A stretch of DNA of 64,000 nt from Ochotona curzoniae (Eukaryota; Chordata; Mammalia; Lagomorpha; Ochotonidae), in the NCBI RefSeq assembly GCF_017591425.1, contig NW_024465777.1, forward strand, positions 4,216,001 through 4,280,000, read 5' to 3'. Shown piece after piece: positions 55,101 to 61,000 of this stretch. Numbering within the stretch: position 1 is the first letter of the stretch; each line of letters starts with the position of its first letter. Position numbers and translations under genes: made by a program. The notes under the pieces are model-generated. The model worked only from the letters and a program-made list of their open reading frames with translations, made no database searches and had not been told where the DNA came from.

Positions 55101-55988
55101 GCAGCGCAAGCACCTCCCCTCAAGCTGCCCACCCCATGCCCCACCCCTCCCAGGGCATGCTGAAGACAGCTGTGTGGTGATAAGATCGGAGCAAATTGCC
55201 AGGTAACTGCATAGACACACAAACACGGGGTGCTGGCACATCGGGTCGGAGGGCAACTGGCCTGTGTGCTCTTGGGCCGCTGGGCTTCCAGCCATGCCTC
55301 TCCCAGCCACTCCACTCAGGGGCTTTCCTTCCACGCTGACGTCACTGCTCGCCCGGGGTGGGTGAGAAGTGTGCCAGCCCAGCCCTGGGCACTGGGGCAC
55401 CCGGGCAGGCAATGACCCCAGGCCAACAGGGCCTCTGCTGACGTGTGCATCCTAACTGTGTGACTTTGAACAGGTGGTGTCACCTCTCTGATCCTCCACT
55501 TCCGGGTCAGAATCACGCAGGATTTTACTTTTTAGTGCTGCTGCTGCTGCTGCATGGATCACAGTAAACCGCCAAGCAAGTCGAGAAGACTTCTTTGGTC
55601 CTGGAGGACCCTCTGGGTAGCTGCTCAGCAAACGTAGGATGCAGGAGGTGAGAGGGGAGCTCTGCCACACACCGCCAGGGGACACCAAGACCAGCAGTCC
55701 CGAGCCTCAGTCCTCCGGATGTCTCCCAAGGGACATTGCTGTCTGCTGGTGTCCACCTGGCTTCGAGAGTTAACCCAAGTAGCCCTGACGCTCGACCAGA
55801 ACCCAGCGCCCAGACACACAGTCCCATCCAAGACACACACCCCCCTCCCAGCCTCCGACCCTCTTCCCTCACCGATTCTGGGATCTGGCCTCCTCCGAGG
55901 TCACCTTCCCCCTGCGCCCCCTCCGGGCCCCTAGTCCAGCCAGGAAGCGAGCCAGACGAGCCCCGACGCCCCCGCGCCGCTCAGCCAT
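28611..55988 (-). CDS. CRYBG2: CRYBG2 (AIM1L), complete coding region in 22 exons (gene-level span)
   Basis: CRYBG2 is a non-lens member of the AIM1-type beta/gamma-crystallin family; its cellular role is poorly known. Seen: 22 exons whose splice phases all agree, total 6021 nt, predicting 2006 residues. Order: an Arg-rich N-terminus; a long Pro/Ser-rich disordered region (to about residue 1316) with thirteen 15-residue repeats at about 733-928 and an acidic EEEEEPENPYLSDDEK stretch; twelve Greek-key motifs (about 1333-1871, six domains) with hallmark W-[VIL]-x-[YF]-E or [VI]-x-[LV]-[FY] starts; and a ricin-B lectin domain (about 1872-2006). From memory the human protein is about 1.66 k residues, so this model is longer, partly through the repeats. 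Crystallin exons are mostly 113-140 nt, one motif each. The start rests on a strong Kozak context in a CpG island. Domain exons are firm; exons 1-3 are supported by phase only. Confidence 0.92.
28792..28951 (-). CDS. CRYBG2: CRYBG2 coding exon 21 (ricin-B lectin, part 2)
   Basis: Encodes VAPTMSLQVIG, then VVLWSESRMPRQTW and GHICSQMFEGRVLDVKG. These are the W and Q-x-W-like trefoil signatures. Confidence 0.92.
29150..29270 (+). mobile_element. MIR element
   Basis: 'cagcaaactacttaacctcc' and 'gctccagttttcccacctgc' match the MIR core. Confidence 0.8.
29785..29943 (-). CDS. CRYBG2: CRYBG2 coding exon 20 (ricin-B lectin, part 1)
   Basis: 53 codons. Encodes RRAYFRLWNAALGGFLAVPD then GGSCVWYYEDGLLKNQ. 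This is the F-R-x-x-N-x-x-x-G-x-x-L pattern of a beta-trefoil lectin repeat. Confidence 0.92.
30090..30520. repeat. Degenerate CA-rich tract in CRYBG2 intron 19
   Basis: Irregular 'cacacagcacacatg' motifs for about 430 bp; open frames here are low-complexity artefacts. Confidence 0.85.
30760..30900. mobile_element. MIR-like fragments
   Basis: 'aaagatgaggaaacagaggt' (reverse sense) and 'tttccccatctgtaaaatgg' (forward sense) lie side by side. Confidence 0.5.
31089..31135. repeat. (AC)n microsatellite
   Basis: About 45 bp of near-pure AC; a CA-rich flank continues to about 31220. Confidence 0.95.
31497..31815 (+). mobile_element. SINE, younger subfamily
   Basis: 'gggcctggtgtgatggccta' head; complete tail. 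Confidence 0.92.
31869..32200 (+). mobile_element. SINE, older subfamily
   Basis: 'aggggctgacaccgtggcac' head; 'aaataaatacatacatc' tail. Confidence 0.92.
32316..32439 (-). CDS. CRYBG2: CRYBG2 coding exon 19 (Greek key 12)
   Basis: Encodes WVLCEHSDFRGRQWLVGSCE and ends VGSLYPIKQ, which links the last crystallin domain to the lectin domain. Confidence 0.93.
32759..32898 (-). CDS. CRYBG2: CRYBG2 coding exon 18 (Greek key 11)
   Basis: Encodes HFSEPSILLYGLECFEGKEI. The donor AT|gtgagt completes Ile with exon 19. Confidence 0.93.
33119..33248 (-). CDS. CRYBG2: CRYBG2 coding exon 17 (Greek key 10)
   Basis: Encodes WILFDKKDFQGDQHVLSEGE and ends GSLRKVPL with donor CTG|gtgagt. Confidence 0.93.
33485..33762 (+). 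mobile_element. SINE
   Basis: 5' shortened ('caggttaagctgctgcctat'); (CT)n tract near 33690; tail present. Confidence 0.88.
33765..34070 (+). mobile_element. SINE, younger subfamily
   Basis: 'tctgggcctgatacagtggc' head; body shortened near 33930. Confidence 0.92.
34115..34425 (-). mobile_element. SINE
   Basis: Reverse tail 'ttacttatttatttttattg' to 'tgcaaagtgaggatttagcc'. Confidence 0.9.
34480..34762 (-). mobile_element. SINE, old
   Basis: Reverse T-rich tail, then 'gagagagaactttcatcccc' and eroded body. Confidence 0.65.
34763..35015 (+). mobile_element. SINE, old
   Basis: B-box-like 'ggggttcgaggcctgactcc'; tail 'ccaaataaatatcg'. Confidence 0.75.
35338..35668 (+). mobile_element. SINE, older subfamily
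   Basis: 'gaagctgacaccacggtgca' head; 'aaataaatgaacatatcttg' tail. Confidence 0.9.
35750..35776 (+). pseudogene. RNU2-like: U2 snRNA 5'-end fragment between direct repeats
   Basis: About 25 bases (35750-35774) match the first 25 nt of U2 snRNA at 20 positions (ACTGCTTCTTGGCCTCTTGG). The flanks are TGAAAGTTTTTCTACCA (35734-35750) and TGAAAGTTTTTCCACCA (35777-35793), a 16/17 direct repeat. No A-tail is present. This looks like the known class of severely 3'-truncated U-RNA retropseudogenes. Confidence 0.7.
35809..36098 (+). mobile_element. SINE, older subfamily
   Basis: 'cggggccagcactgtggcac' head; (CT)n tract; 'aaataaatctataaa' tail. Confidence 0.92.
36328..36440 (-). CDS. CRYBG2: CRYBG2 coding exon 16 (Greek key 9)
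   Basis: Encodes IQLFSSPGFLGHHISFEEDQ and ends CRVHGG plus a split Ser codon. The donor is AG|gtgagg. Confidence 0.93.
36525..36557 (-). CDS. CRYBG2: CRYBG2 coding exon 15 (33-nt microexon)
   Basis: Encodes VGEHDLHFVSK between 'cccctcag' and AAG|gtaagg. It leads directly into IQLFSSPGFLG of the next exon, as in the family. Confidence 0.88.
36679..36805 (-). CDS. CRYBG2: CRYBG2 coding exon 14 (Greek key 8)
   Basis: Encodes WVAYEAVGFSGEQYVLEKGV and ends SLQPVLQ with donor CAG|gtgcgt. Confidence 0.93.
36914..37053 (-). CDS. CRYBG2: CRYBG2 coding exon 13 (Greek key 7)
   Basis: Encodes DFGDPAVVLFEAMDFRGHGV. The donor GT|gtgagt is in phase 2. Confidence 0.93.
37324..37450 (-). CDS. CRYBG2: CRYBG2 coding exon 12 (Greek key 6)
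   Basis: Encodes WVGYEKEGFRGHQYLLEEGE and ends SLRVIRT with donor ACA|gtaagc. Confidence 0.93.
37610..37746 (-). CDS. CRYBG2: CRYBG2 coding exon 11 (Greek key 5)
   Basis: Encodes AVVYEAPGFHGRSWEVSRDI and ends SLRILGGC across the junction. An intronic 45-bp tandem repeat begins about 30 bases upstream of its acceptor. Confidence 0.93.
37778..37925. repeat. 45-bp intronic tandem repeat in CRYBG2 intron 10
   Basis: Unit starts (gggcctcatatggcacagct) occur at 37778, 37823 and 37868, with a partial unit at 37913. Three nearly identical 45-bp units lie just upstream (in gene sense) of exon 11. Confidence 0.93.
38261..38296 (-). CDS. CRYBG2: CRYBG2 coding exon 10 (36-nt linker)
   Basis: Encodes GCPSVERPEEPK between two crystallin domains. 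The acceptor is 'ctctgcag' and the donor is AAG|gtaagg. Confidence 0.85.
38505..38631 (-). CDS. CRYBG2: CRYBG2 coding exon 9 (Greek key 4)
   Basis: Encodes WLLYPKPFFEETPYVLEPGE and ends VGSLKPVRL with donor CTG|gtaaga. Confidence 0.92.
38885..39168 (+). mobile_element. SINE, diverged
   Basis: 'caggctgagctgccacctgg' head remnant and body. Confidence 0.75.
39287..39590 (+). mobile_element. SINE, younger subfamily, shortened
   Basis: 'gtgatggctcaatggctaac' head; 'taataagaataaaca' tail. Confidence 0.9.
39946..40085 (-). CDS. CRYBG2: CRYBG2 coding exon 8 (Greek key 3)
   Basis: The acceptor is 'ccacag'. Encodes DYRTPEINLFSEEGFKGEQV and ends in phase 2 at CT|gtgagt. Confidence 0.93.
40086..40934. 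other. CRYBG2 intron 7, no exon
   Basis: Contains a MIR/L2-like patch near 40560-40690; otherwise unassigned. Confidence 0.45.
40935..41222 (+). mobile_element. SINE, diverged
   Basis: 'gagctagcagctaagacatc' head, B box 'ggttcgactcc', tail 'ataaatagataaacc'. Confidence 0.85.
41769..41898 (-). CDS. CRYBG2: CRYBG2 coding exon 7 (Greek key 2)
   Basis: Encodes WVLYEEPEFRGRKLVLPEGD and ends SIGSLRRVVQ with donor CAG|gtaagt. Confidence 0.93.
42043..42155 (-). CDS. CRYBG2: CRYBG2 coding exon 6 (Greek key 1)
   Basis: Encodes VILFSEPSCQGDSREVWED, the odd-numbered type of motif that opens each domain. The donor TG|gtgagt completes Cys with the next exon. Confidence 0.93.
42241..42288 (-). CDS. CRYBG2: CRYBG2 coding exon 5 (48 nt)
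   Basis: The acceptor is 'gttctag' and the donor is AAG|gtaggg. It encodes SPALKTQGKLNTRPGK, a linker before the first Greek-key motif, and is phase 0 at both ends. Confidence 0.85.
42612..45657 (-). CDS. CRYBG2: CRYBG2 coding exon 4 (3-kb giant exon)
   Basis: A single 3046-nt exon with no stop in frame. It encodes about 1015 residues rich in Pro, Ser, Glu and Val, including the 15-residue repeat block and an acidic cluster. The acceptor sits in an 'acagcag' NAGNAG context. The donor is TGG|gtgagt. No folded domain is visible. Confidence 0.92.
43779..44363 (-). repeat. CRYBG2: 45-bp coding minisatellite in CRYBG2 exon 4 (13 units)
   Basis: Thirteen tandem 45-bp units encode DAPEVPSPSLPRGSQ and close variants (RESQ, PPESQ, DTPEV, DATEV). 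The last unit, at the low-coordinate end, is most diverged (SLTLPLEQQ). No unit breaks the frame. Confidence 0.95.
45660..46207. other. CRYBG2 intron 3, part, no exon
   Basis: A MIR-like 'catctgtgaaatgggtat' at about 45747; otherwise unassigned. Confidence 0.4.
46208..46525 (+). mobile_element. SINE, younger subfamily
   Basis: 'gtgggcctggtgtggtagcc' head; complete. Confidence 0.93.
46942..46955. promoter_or_regulatory. RFX X-box-like motif in CRYBG2 intron 3
   Basis: GTTTCCATAGTAAC, a two-half-site X-box close to GTTGCCATGGTAAC, in a non-repetitive GC-rich stretch. Confidence 0.5.
47115..47240 (-). mobile_element. MIR element
   Basis: 'cagagaggttaagagatttg' and 'ccagagtcacacagc' are the reverse MIR core. 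Confidence 0.8.
47241..49084. other. CRYBG2 intron 3, non-coding
   Basis: Mostly single-copy GC-rich sequence with a CA-rich patch at 48400-48600; no exon was recognised. Confidence 0.45.
49085..49215 (+). mobile_element. MIR element
   Basis: 'tgagtcttagcttctttact' and 'gagctgttgtaaggattaca' follow the MIR consensus. Confidence 0.65.
49216..49540 (+). mobile_element. SINE, older subfamily
   Basis: 'agggctggcactgtggtaca' head; 'caaataaacaaataattatt' tail. Confidence 0.9.
49541..50216. other. CRYBG2 intron 3, near exon 3
   Basis: Single-copy; a reverse MIR-like patch 'cagagaggttaagcaacttg' at about 49881. Confidence 0.4.
50217..50932 (-). CDS. CRYBG2: CRYBG2 coding exon 3
   Basis: The acceptor is 'tctacttcccacag' and the donor is CG|gtgagt. 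The 716 nt encode a low-complexity Pro/Gly/Ala-rich segment that includes a short ordered-looking part, TRYRITITLQG. The exon ends in phase 2, fitting the C|AGG start of exon 4. Confidence 0.8.
51278..51580 (-). mobile_element. SINE, older subfamily
   Basis: Reverse tail 'aaaatttattttatttattc'; ends 'tcggctgtaacacctgtccc'. Confidence 0.88.
51581..52349. other. CRYBG2 intron 2, no exon
   Basis: Single-copy-looking; no splice-bounded frame was recognised. Confidence 0.4.
52350..52594 (+). mobile_element. SINE, tailless
   Basis: 'aagggcggtgttgtggacca' head; the body is shortened and stops at a reverse SINE. Confidence 0.85.
52595..52925 (-). mobile_element. SINE, younger subfamily
   Basis: Long T-run, then full reverse body ending 'ctgaaccattgtgcagggtc'. 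Confidence 0.93.
52950..53300 (+). mobile_element. SINE 3' half, interrupted by a retrocopy
   Basis: Body 'gccgaggagttgccacccat'-like to (TC)n at 53075; its tail hosts the 53138-53272 insertion. Confidence 0.75.
53138..53272 (+). pseudogene. Short polyadenylated retrocopy of an unidentified transcript 3' end
   Basis: A 135-bp insert contains AATAAA at 53242-53247 and a terminal A-run. It is flanked by an exact 16-bp duplication, TTTTAAATAAGCCTTA (53122-53137 and 53273-53288), in a SINE tail. The parent RNA was not recognised. Confidence 0.88.
53622..53691 (-). CDS. CRYBG2: CRYBG2 coding exon 2
   Basis: The acceptor is 'cttccttag' and the donor is AAG|gtagga. The 70 nt (1 + 23 codons) encode PWGGRSCPDLAQGQG then STSDVSLK. 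Phases fit both neighbours. Confidence 0.75.
53920..54225 (+). mobile_element. SINE, diverged
   Basis: 'gtgacttggggcagcggtag' head; tail weak. Confidence 0.8.
54235..54535 (+). mobile_element. SINE
   Basis: 'cagagtcagcatagtggcat' head; 'aaatgaaaaataaatgttc' tail. Confidence 0.88.
54680..54780 (-). mobile_element. MIR element
   Basis: 'cagacaaagacatcgaggcc' and 'cagagaggcaaagtgacttg' match reverse MIR. Confidence 0.8.
54781..55849. other. CRYBG2 intron 1, no exon
   Basis: GC-rich single-copy sequence; a MIR-like 'tgtgtgactttgaacaggtg' at about 55456. A (GCT)n-like 'gctgctgctgctgctg' lies near 55539. Confidence 0.45.
55873..55988 (-). CDS. CRYBG2: CRYBG2 coding exon 1 (start codon)
   Basis: The ATG is in 'cgccATGGC' and encodes MAERRGGVGARLARF and a basic GARRGRRGK run. 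The donor is CG|gtgagg in phase 2, which joins exon 2 to give NRPWGGRS. A short 5' UTR extends into the CpG island to the right. Confidence 0.75.
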
Positions 55989-56339
55989 GGCGAGGGTAAG
56001 GCCAGGACACCTGGGTGCGAGGCCCACCTGGATCCGCTGCACCCCGGGGAGACGCCTCCTCCGGCCCTCCCTTCTCCTGAACAAATAGGGCCCGCCCCCC
56101 GCGGCGCGTGCGTGGGGGCCCGACCCAGATGCTGCCTGCGCCCCAGGGACCGCGGCCGCAACCGATCGCGGGACCCCGGCTCAGGATTAACGTCCTGGTC
56201 ACGCTGCCTTTTCAGGTCCCAGCAGACTCCAGGAGCATGCCAGGCGCTGCAAGTCGGGAGGTGCACCTGCCCCGCGGCGCGGGAAGAACCTCAGGGGCGC
56301 GCGGGGAGGGGGGGCTCGGCCGAGGGGCACACTCTCAGC

Positions 56340-56860
56340 AGTGGGCGGGCCCAGGGCTCGGGGGCAGGGCTCAGACTCAGGGGCAGGGTCCAAGTCTTCG
56401 GGGGCGGGGTCCAGATTCAGGGGCGGGACCCGGGGCTCGGGGACGGGGCTCAGACTCGGGGGCGGGACCCGGGGCTCGGGGGCGGGGCTCAGACTCAGGG
56501 ACAGGGTCCAAGTCTCCGGGGGCGGGGTCCAGGAATCGGGGGCGGGCCCAGGACTCGGGGACGGGGCTCATGGTTCAGGGCGGAGTCCAAGTCTCCGGGG
56601 GCGGGGTCCAGGGATCGGGGCGGGACTCGGCTGAGTAGCTCCCCTACCCAGCAGTGGGCGGGGCCCACTCTCAGGGGTCCAAGGGCGGAACCCAGGGTTT
56701 GAGGGCGGGGCTAGGGGCGGGGACCAGGGCTAGGGGCGGGACCCGGGGCTCAAAGGTGGAGCCCAGGGCTTGGGGGCGGGGCACACGGTTTGGAGGCGGG
56801 GCTCAGGGTTGGGGGCGTGGCCCGGAGCCCGGGGGCGGGGCCTCCCCCGACCCAGGCAGG
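56340..56860. repeat. GC-box minisatellite upstream of CRYBG2
   Basis: A degenerate array of roughly 20-30-bp units of the type 'gggggcggggctcagactc' or 'gggggcggggtccaagtct'. It contains about a dozen GGGGCGGG Sp1-type boxes and many closely spaced G-runs. Confidence 0.85.
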
Positions 56861-57010
56861 ACCTGACTGGAGGATCTGGTGTCCCCCGGGGCTCCAAAAA
56901 CCTGCAGGGCCTGCGCTTGGACGCTGGACCATGGATACTAGGAGAGAGGAGTGGAGCAAAGCCGACACCGCCGTCGCCCTGCTCTGCAGAATGCAGTCTC
57001 CGCGTCGAGG

Positions 57011-57847
57011 CGTGGAGGAAAGATGGGCGGGGTAGGAGCTGCCACCTGCTGGAAGTCGCTGGGACTCCACCCCCTGCGTGGGAGCACGCTTTGTCTGAAC
57101 ACGTCCTTATTGAATAAGCGTCATTTATTGTGCTTATAATCTAGGCCTCTAGCTTTCCCCTGACCCACGCGTGTTAGAGTGGACCCCCTGAGACTTCAGG
57201 GGAAATGACCCCCAGACTGCCAAGGCCGTCCGCCCCATCCGGGCCCTCTGATGCGATGCTCTTGACACGGAGGGAGCGTCATGCTTCCGGGTCATGAGTG
57301 GACGCTGACATCTTTTATGTTCTTCCTGGCTTCCCCTGCCTGACCTCGGGGCATGGTGGCTGCCTAGGAGCTGTGAGTGGGTGGCAGAGAGCAGAGCCAC
57401 ACCCAGCTAAGTGTTAGAGACAGGAAGGAGAGCGATGCTCTGGTCTGGGTCACAGAGGCGGGGGTGCAGTGCAGCTCCCTCGGTTGGGCTGCCCCGGCAT
57501 GTGGTAGCGGCCTGAGCCACCTCCCTCAGGCAGGGTTTGGGTTCTGCTCCTTGTCTGTGACTTAGGTGGGACCAGACCCTCGTCCTGGCTCACCCACCAG
57601 CTGGTCAAGCCTTGCAGGATGCTGCAAGGTGCCACCTCACACCCCAAGCAGGGTATCAGAGTTTAGGAATACATGTGGCTCCTCCAATGCCCAGTGTTGA
57701 AGCGCAGGAAACCCACTAAGCCTTTAAGAAAACCTTTTAATTGCTTGCGCCCCGCCCCTCCACCCCGTTCCAGGGCTGTCCTGGTCCTAGGGCTCACATT
57801 CACTGCTCTTGCCTTCTTGGAGATGCAGAAGACATCCTGTCCACATC
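57011..57847. other. CRYBG2-ZNF683 interval and ZNF683 3' UTR
   Basis: Only about 1.9 kb separate the CRYBG2 start from the ZNF683 stop. The right part should be ZNF683 3' UTR. Confidence 0.5.
57124..57129 (-). terminator. Possible ZNF683 polyadenylation signal
   Basis: AATAAA on the minus strand, about 720 nt beyond the ZNF683 stop and before the CRYBG2 CpG island. Assigned only by position. Confidence 0.3.
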
Positions 57848-58099
57848 TCAGCCCATCTGCTTCTCCGATGACATGGGCACCAGATCTAGAGTTCCCTGGC
57901 ACCCCTGGTCCAGCTGGGCCATGGAGGCCCGGGTCAGGGGGGTGTGAGCCCTTGGGATGTGCAGTGGACGGGGCAGCTTCAGGTGACCGTGTTGGCTGCA
58001 GGGACCTGGCCAGATGCTGCACTGGGAAGGTGGAACCCCCGTGTGCAGGCGCAGGTGGGCCTGGAGGTTGCTGGAGCTGCTGAAGCGTTTGTGGCACAT
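57848..58099 (-). CDS. ZNF683: ZNF683 last coding exon (finger 3, degenerate finger 4)
   Basis: Starts [19 protein letters not shown] (finger 3 intact). Finger 4 has lost zinc ligands, and the tail ends at SEKQMG with TGA at 57850-57848. Sequence beyond the stop still resembles the human tail (SKKARAV in another frame), so the ancestral reading frame was longer. Confidence 0.9.
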   Translation of the reverse strand: MCHKRFSSSSNLQAHLRLHTGVPPSQCSIWPGPCSQHGHLKLPRPLHIPRAHTPLTRASMAQLDQGCQGTLDLVPMSSEKQMG

Positions 58100-61000
58100 C
58101 TGCCAGGGAATGGGCAGTGGCATTAGCCTTGAGCAGGGTTGGTCCGGGATCTTTGCCCTGCTCCCCATTGTGGAAGCACACCCCCCACCACCCCAGCTCC
58201 CCATCAGTGCAGGCCAGGACACTTTCCACAGTGCTTTCTGCCAGGGACCCTCTATCTGGGGCATCACAGCCATGTAGACCCAGGTCAAGGTCTTTCTTTT
58301 ACTCCCTGGGTGACCATGACCGTGTATTAAGTAACTACATGTCTCCCTGCTAACCCAAGATGATGAACTCCTCATCTCACAGGCCCTTGGATGACCTTGG
58401 GATGAGATGACCACGTAAGAGCCCTTGGGAGTGAAGCTGCAGCTTTAGTGGAGACCACCGCTTTCCTTCTTCCCGCCCAGGGATGTGGTCAGGCCCCAGG
58501 AAGGAGGGAGCTGGTGGCACTGACTGCACACTTGCGTGCTGGAGTAGTTGGCACACAGCAGGGCATTTAACTCCCCCAACTCTGGGAGGTATGCCTCCTC
58601 CAGGATCCCCTACCAAAGTCTTTGTTCTCCCTACACATGTGCAGTTCCTCCTCCAGGTGCTGGGGACCTCAGATCCCCTTCCAGACTTAGAGGCCATGTT
58701 CATAGCCCCCACCGCCTCCAACGTGAGCTCCCCAGCCCCCACCTTTTCTGTGTCCCCTTGCTCCATGGGGCTGGGGAGGGGAGGCCATAGGTGCATCCCT
58801 CTGGAGACCAGCAGGTTACAGGTGGGGGGGTGGGTAGCATCTCACCGGACACTGGTAGGGCCGCTCCCCTGTGTGCACCAGGTGGTGCTTCTGCAGGTGG
58901 GCGAGCTGGGTGAAGCTCTTGAGGCACAGGACACACTGGAATGGACGTTCCCCGCTGTGCACCCTCAGGTGGACCTGCACCAGGTGTGGGAAAAAAGTGG
59001 CCAGCTGCCCAGAGTAAAGGCCTCCCAGAGGACATCCTGGCCTCTCAATTCACTTGCTTCATTACCACCCCCCAGGCTGCCCCTCCTCCTTCTGTGGCCC
59101 TGCAGGGGGAGATAGCCCGGTAAGGGGTGTCCCAACTACACCCTGGAGTAGGGCTACTCAGAGTGACCTGTGGCTAGCAGCATCAGCTCACCTTGGAACA
59201 TTCAGAAATGCAGATGGCCAGGCCCCACTCCTGACCTGCTGAACCCAAGTTGCCAGGGCTGGGTCCCACTAGCTCAGCAGGTGGTTTGAAACTCAGCAGA
59301 GTTTAAGAACATCACCCAGGGTGGATGCGGTGGTGCATAGAGGTGAGCTGACTCGTGGGATGCTGGCATTCCGTATCAGAGTGGTGGTCTGAGCCCCACC
59401 CTGCTCATGCACCTGATGGGCAGCATGTGGTGACCCAAGCGCTTGCGTTTCTTCCTCCCATGTACGAGATCCAGCTGGAGTTCTTGGTCCCTGCCTTTGG
59501 CCTGGTCCAGCCCCAGCTCTGACCAGAATTTGGACAGTGAACCAACAGATGGAGGATATGTGTGTATGTGTGCATACGTGTGTGTTGCTATACCTTTCAA
59601 CCACATAAATAAAAGTTCTTTAAAAAGAACACCTGACTGGGCCCGGCACAATGGCTCAATTGGCTAATCCTCCTTCGTCAAGTGCCAGGATCCCAGTGGG
59701 TGCTGGTTCGTGTCTTGGCTGGTCCACTTCCCATCTAGCTCCCTGCTTGTGGCCTGGGAAAGCAGTCGAGGACAGCCCAAAGCCTTGGGACCCTGCACCC
59801 GCATGGGAGACCTGGGAGAAGCTCCTGGCTCCTGACTTCAGATTGGCATAGTTCTGACTATTGCGGTCACTGCTTAGCTCCGACTGTTGCAGATATTTGG
59901 AGAGTGAACCAGTGGATGGAGAATCCTTCTATCCTTCTCTCTGTAAATCTGCCTCTTTTTTTTAAAGCCAGTGCTGACTATATTTCAAGTCGTCACGGTG
60001 GGGTTTTGGGAAAAGTTTTTAATTAGCAATAATTGCGCCTCGAATAAACCTCATTGGCTACAATACTACCACTGCACAAAGCTAAATCTGCCTTTCTAAA
60101 ATCAGTACATTTTAAGAAGAGAGAGAGAGAGAGAACACCTGACTTAGAGAATCCGGTCGAGCAGCTCCCCAACAGCCACAGCTTTTCCTCAACCTCAGCA
60201 GGTGCCTGCTTGCACAGCTTCCCCTTTTTTAGGCCAACATACAGCAGTGGGCCTTCTGGCGGCCCCTGCTGGACAATGGGGACAATGACACCCAACAGCA
60301 CCAGTGCTGATTGTGGGGATTCCACTTGAAAAGGCTAGTTGTTAGGACTGTTGGGTCTAGACTCACCAAAATCTGCCCATCGCCCATCTGGTCTTTAGGA
60401 CAATAATGAGGCCAACTGGGAGTCCAGAAGGGTTGGTTGCCCAGGCGAGAGCTCTGCACTAGAGGGTAAAGGACTGAAATCAAAGCCTAACTGTACACCA
60501 CTGCATCAATATGAACTTGGGCAAACCCTGCCCTTCAGGAGCCTCAGTTTCTGCATTATGGATTTATTGAGACAATCACTTGCTGCAGGCATGGGGGTAC
60601 ATCAGGTTAAACCACCACTTGGGATGCCCACATCCCACATCAGAGTGCTAGCTCAAGTCCCAGCTACTTCATTTCTAAACCAGATCCCTACTAGTGCATC
60701 TAGGAGACAGCAGATAATGGCTCAAAACCTGGGTCCCTGCCACCCAAGTGGGAGACTAGAAGTTCTTGGCTCCTGGCTTCATTCTGGCTCTGTCTCAGCT
60801 GTAGCAATTTGTGGAGTGAACCAGTCGATGGAAGATTCTCTCTTTGCACTTCAAATAAATAAATAAATAAATATAGGTAAATCCCTGGGCCCAGCACGGT
60901 GGCCTAGCGGCTAAAGTCCTCGCCTCGAATGTGCCAGGATCCCATATGGGCACCAGTTCTAATCCCGGCAGCTCCACTTATCATCCAGCTCCACTGCTTG

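Larger units (their letters stand above)
55850..57010 (-). promoter_or_regulatory. CRYBG2: CpG island and promoter of CRYBG2
   Basis: Dense CpG and GC boxes surround and lie upstream of CRYBG2 exon 1. No TATA box is clear. The start site is probably within about 100 bases right of the ATG. The upstream part is a GC-box minisatellite, listed separately. Confidence 0.7.

Noticed and set aside
56112..56702. Plus-strand Gly/Arg-rich frames (up to 196 codons) right of CRYBG2
   Set aside because: They are produced by the GC-box minisatellite; no coding homology was seen.
57663..58229. Alternative 188-codon minus frame over the ZNF683 last exon
   Set aside because: It is a shifted frame; only its tail (SKKARAV) resembles the ancestral ZNF683 C-terminus, and it lacks the finger frame.
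59967..60083. Functional U4 snRNA gene
   Set aside because: The 3' stem and Sm region are missing, and a target duplication and A-run mark it as a retrocopy.
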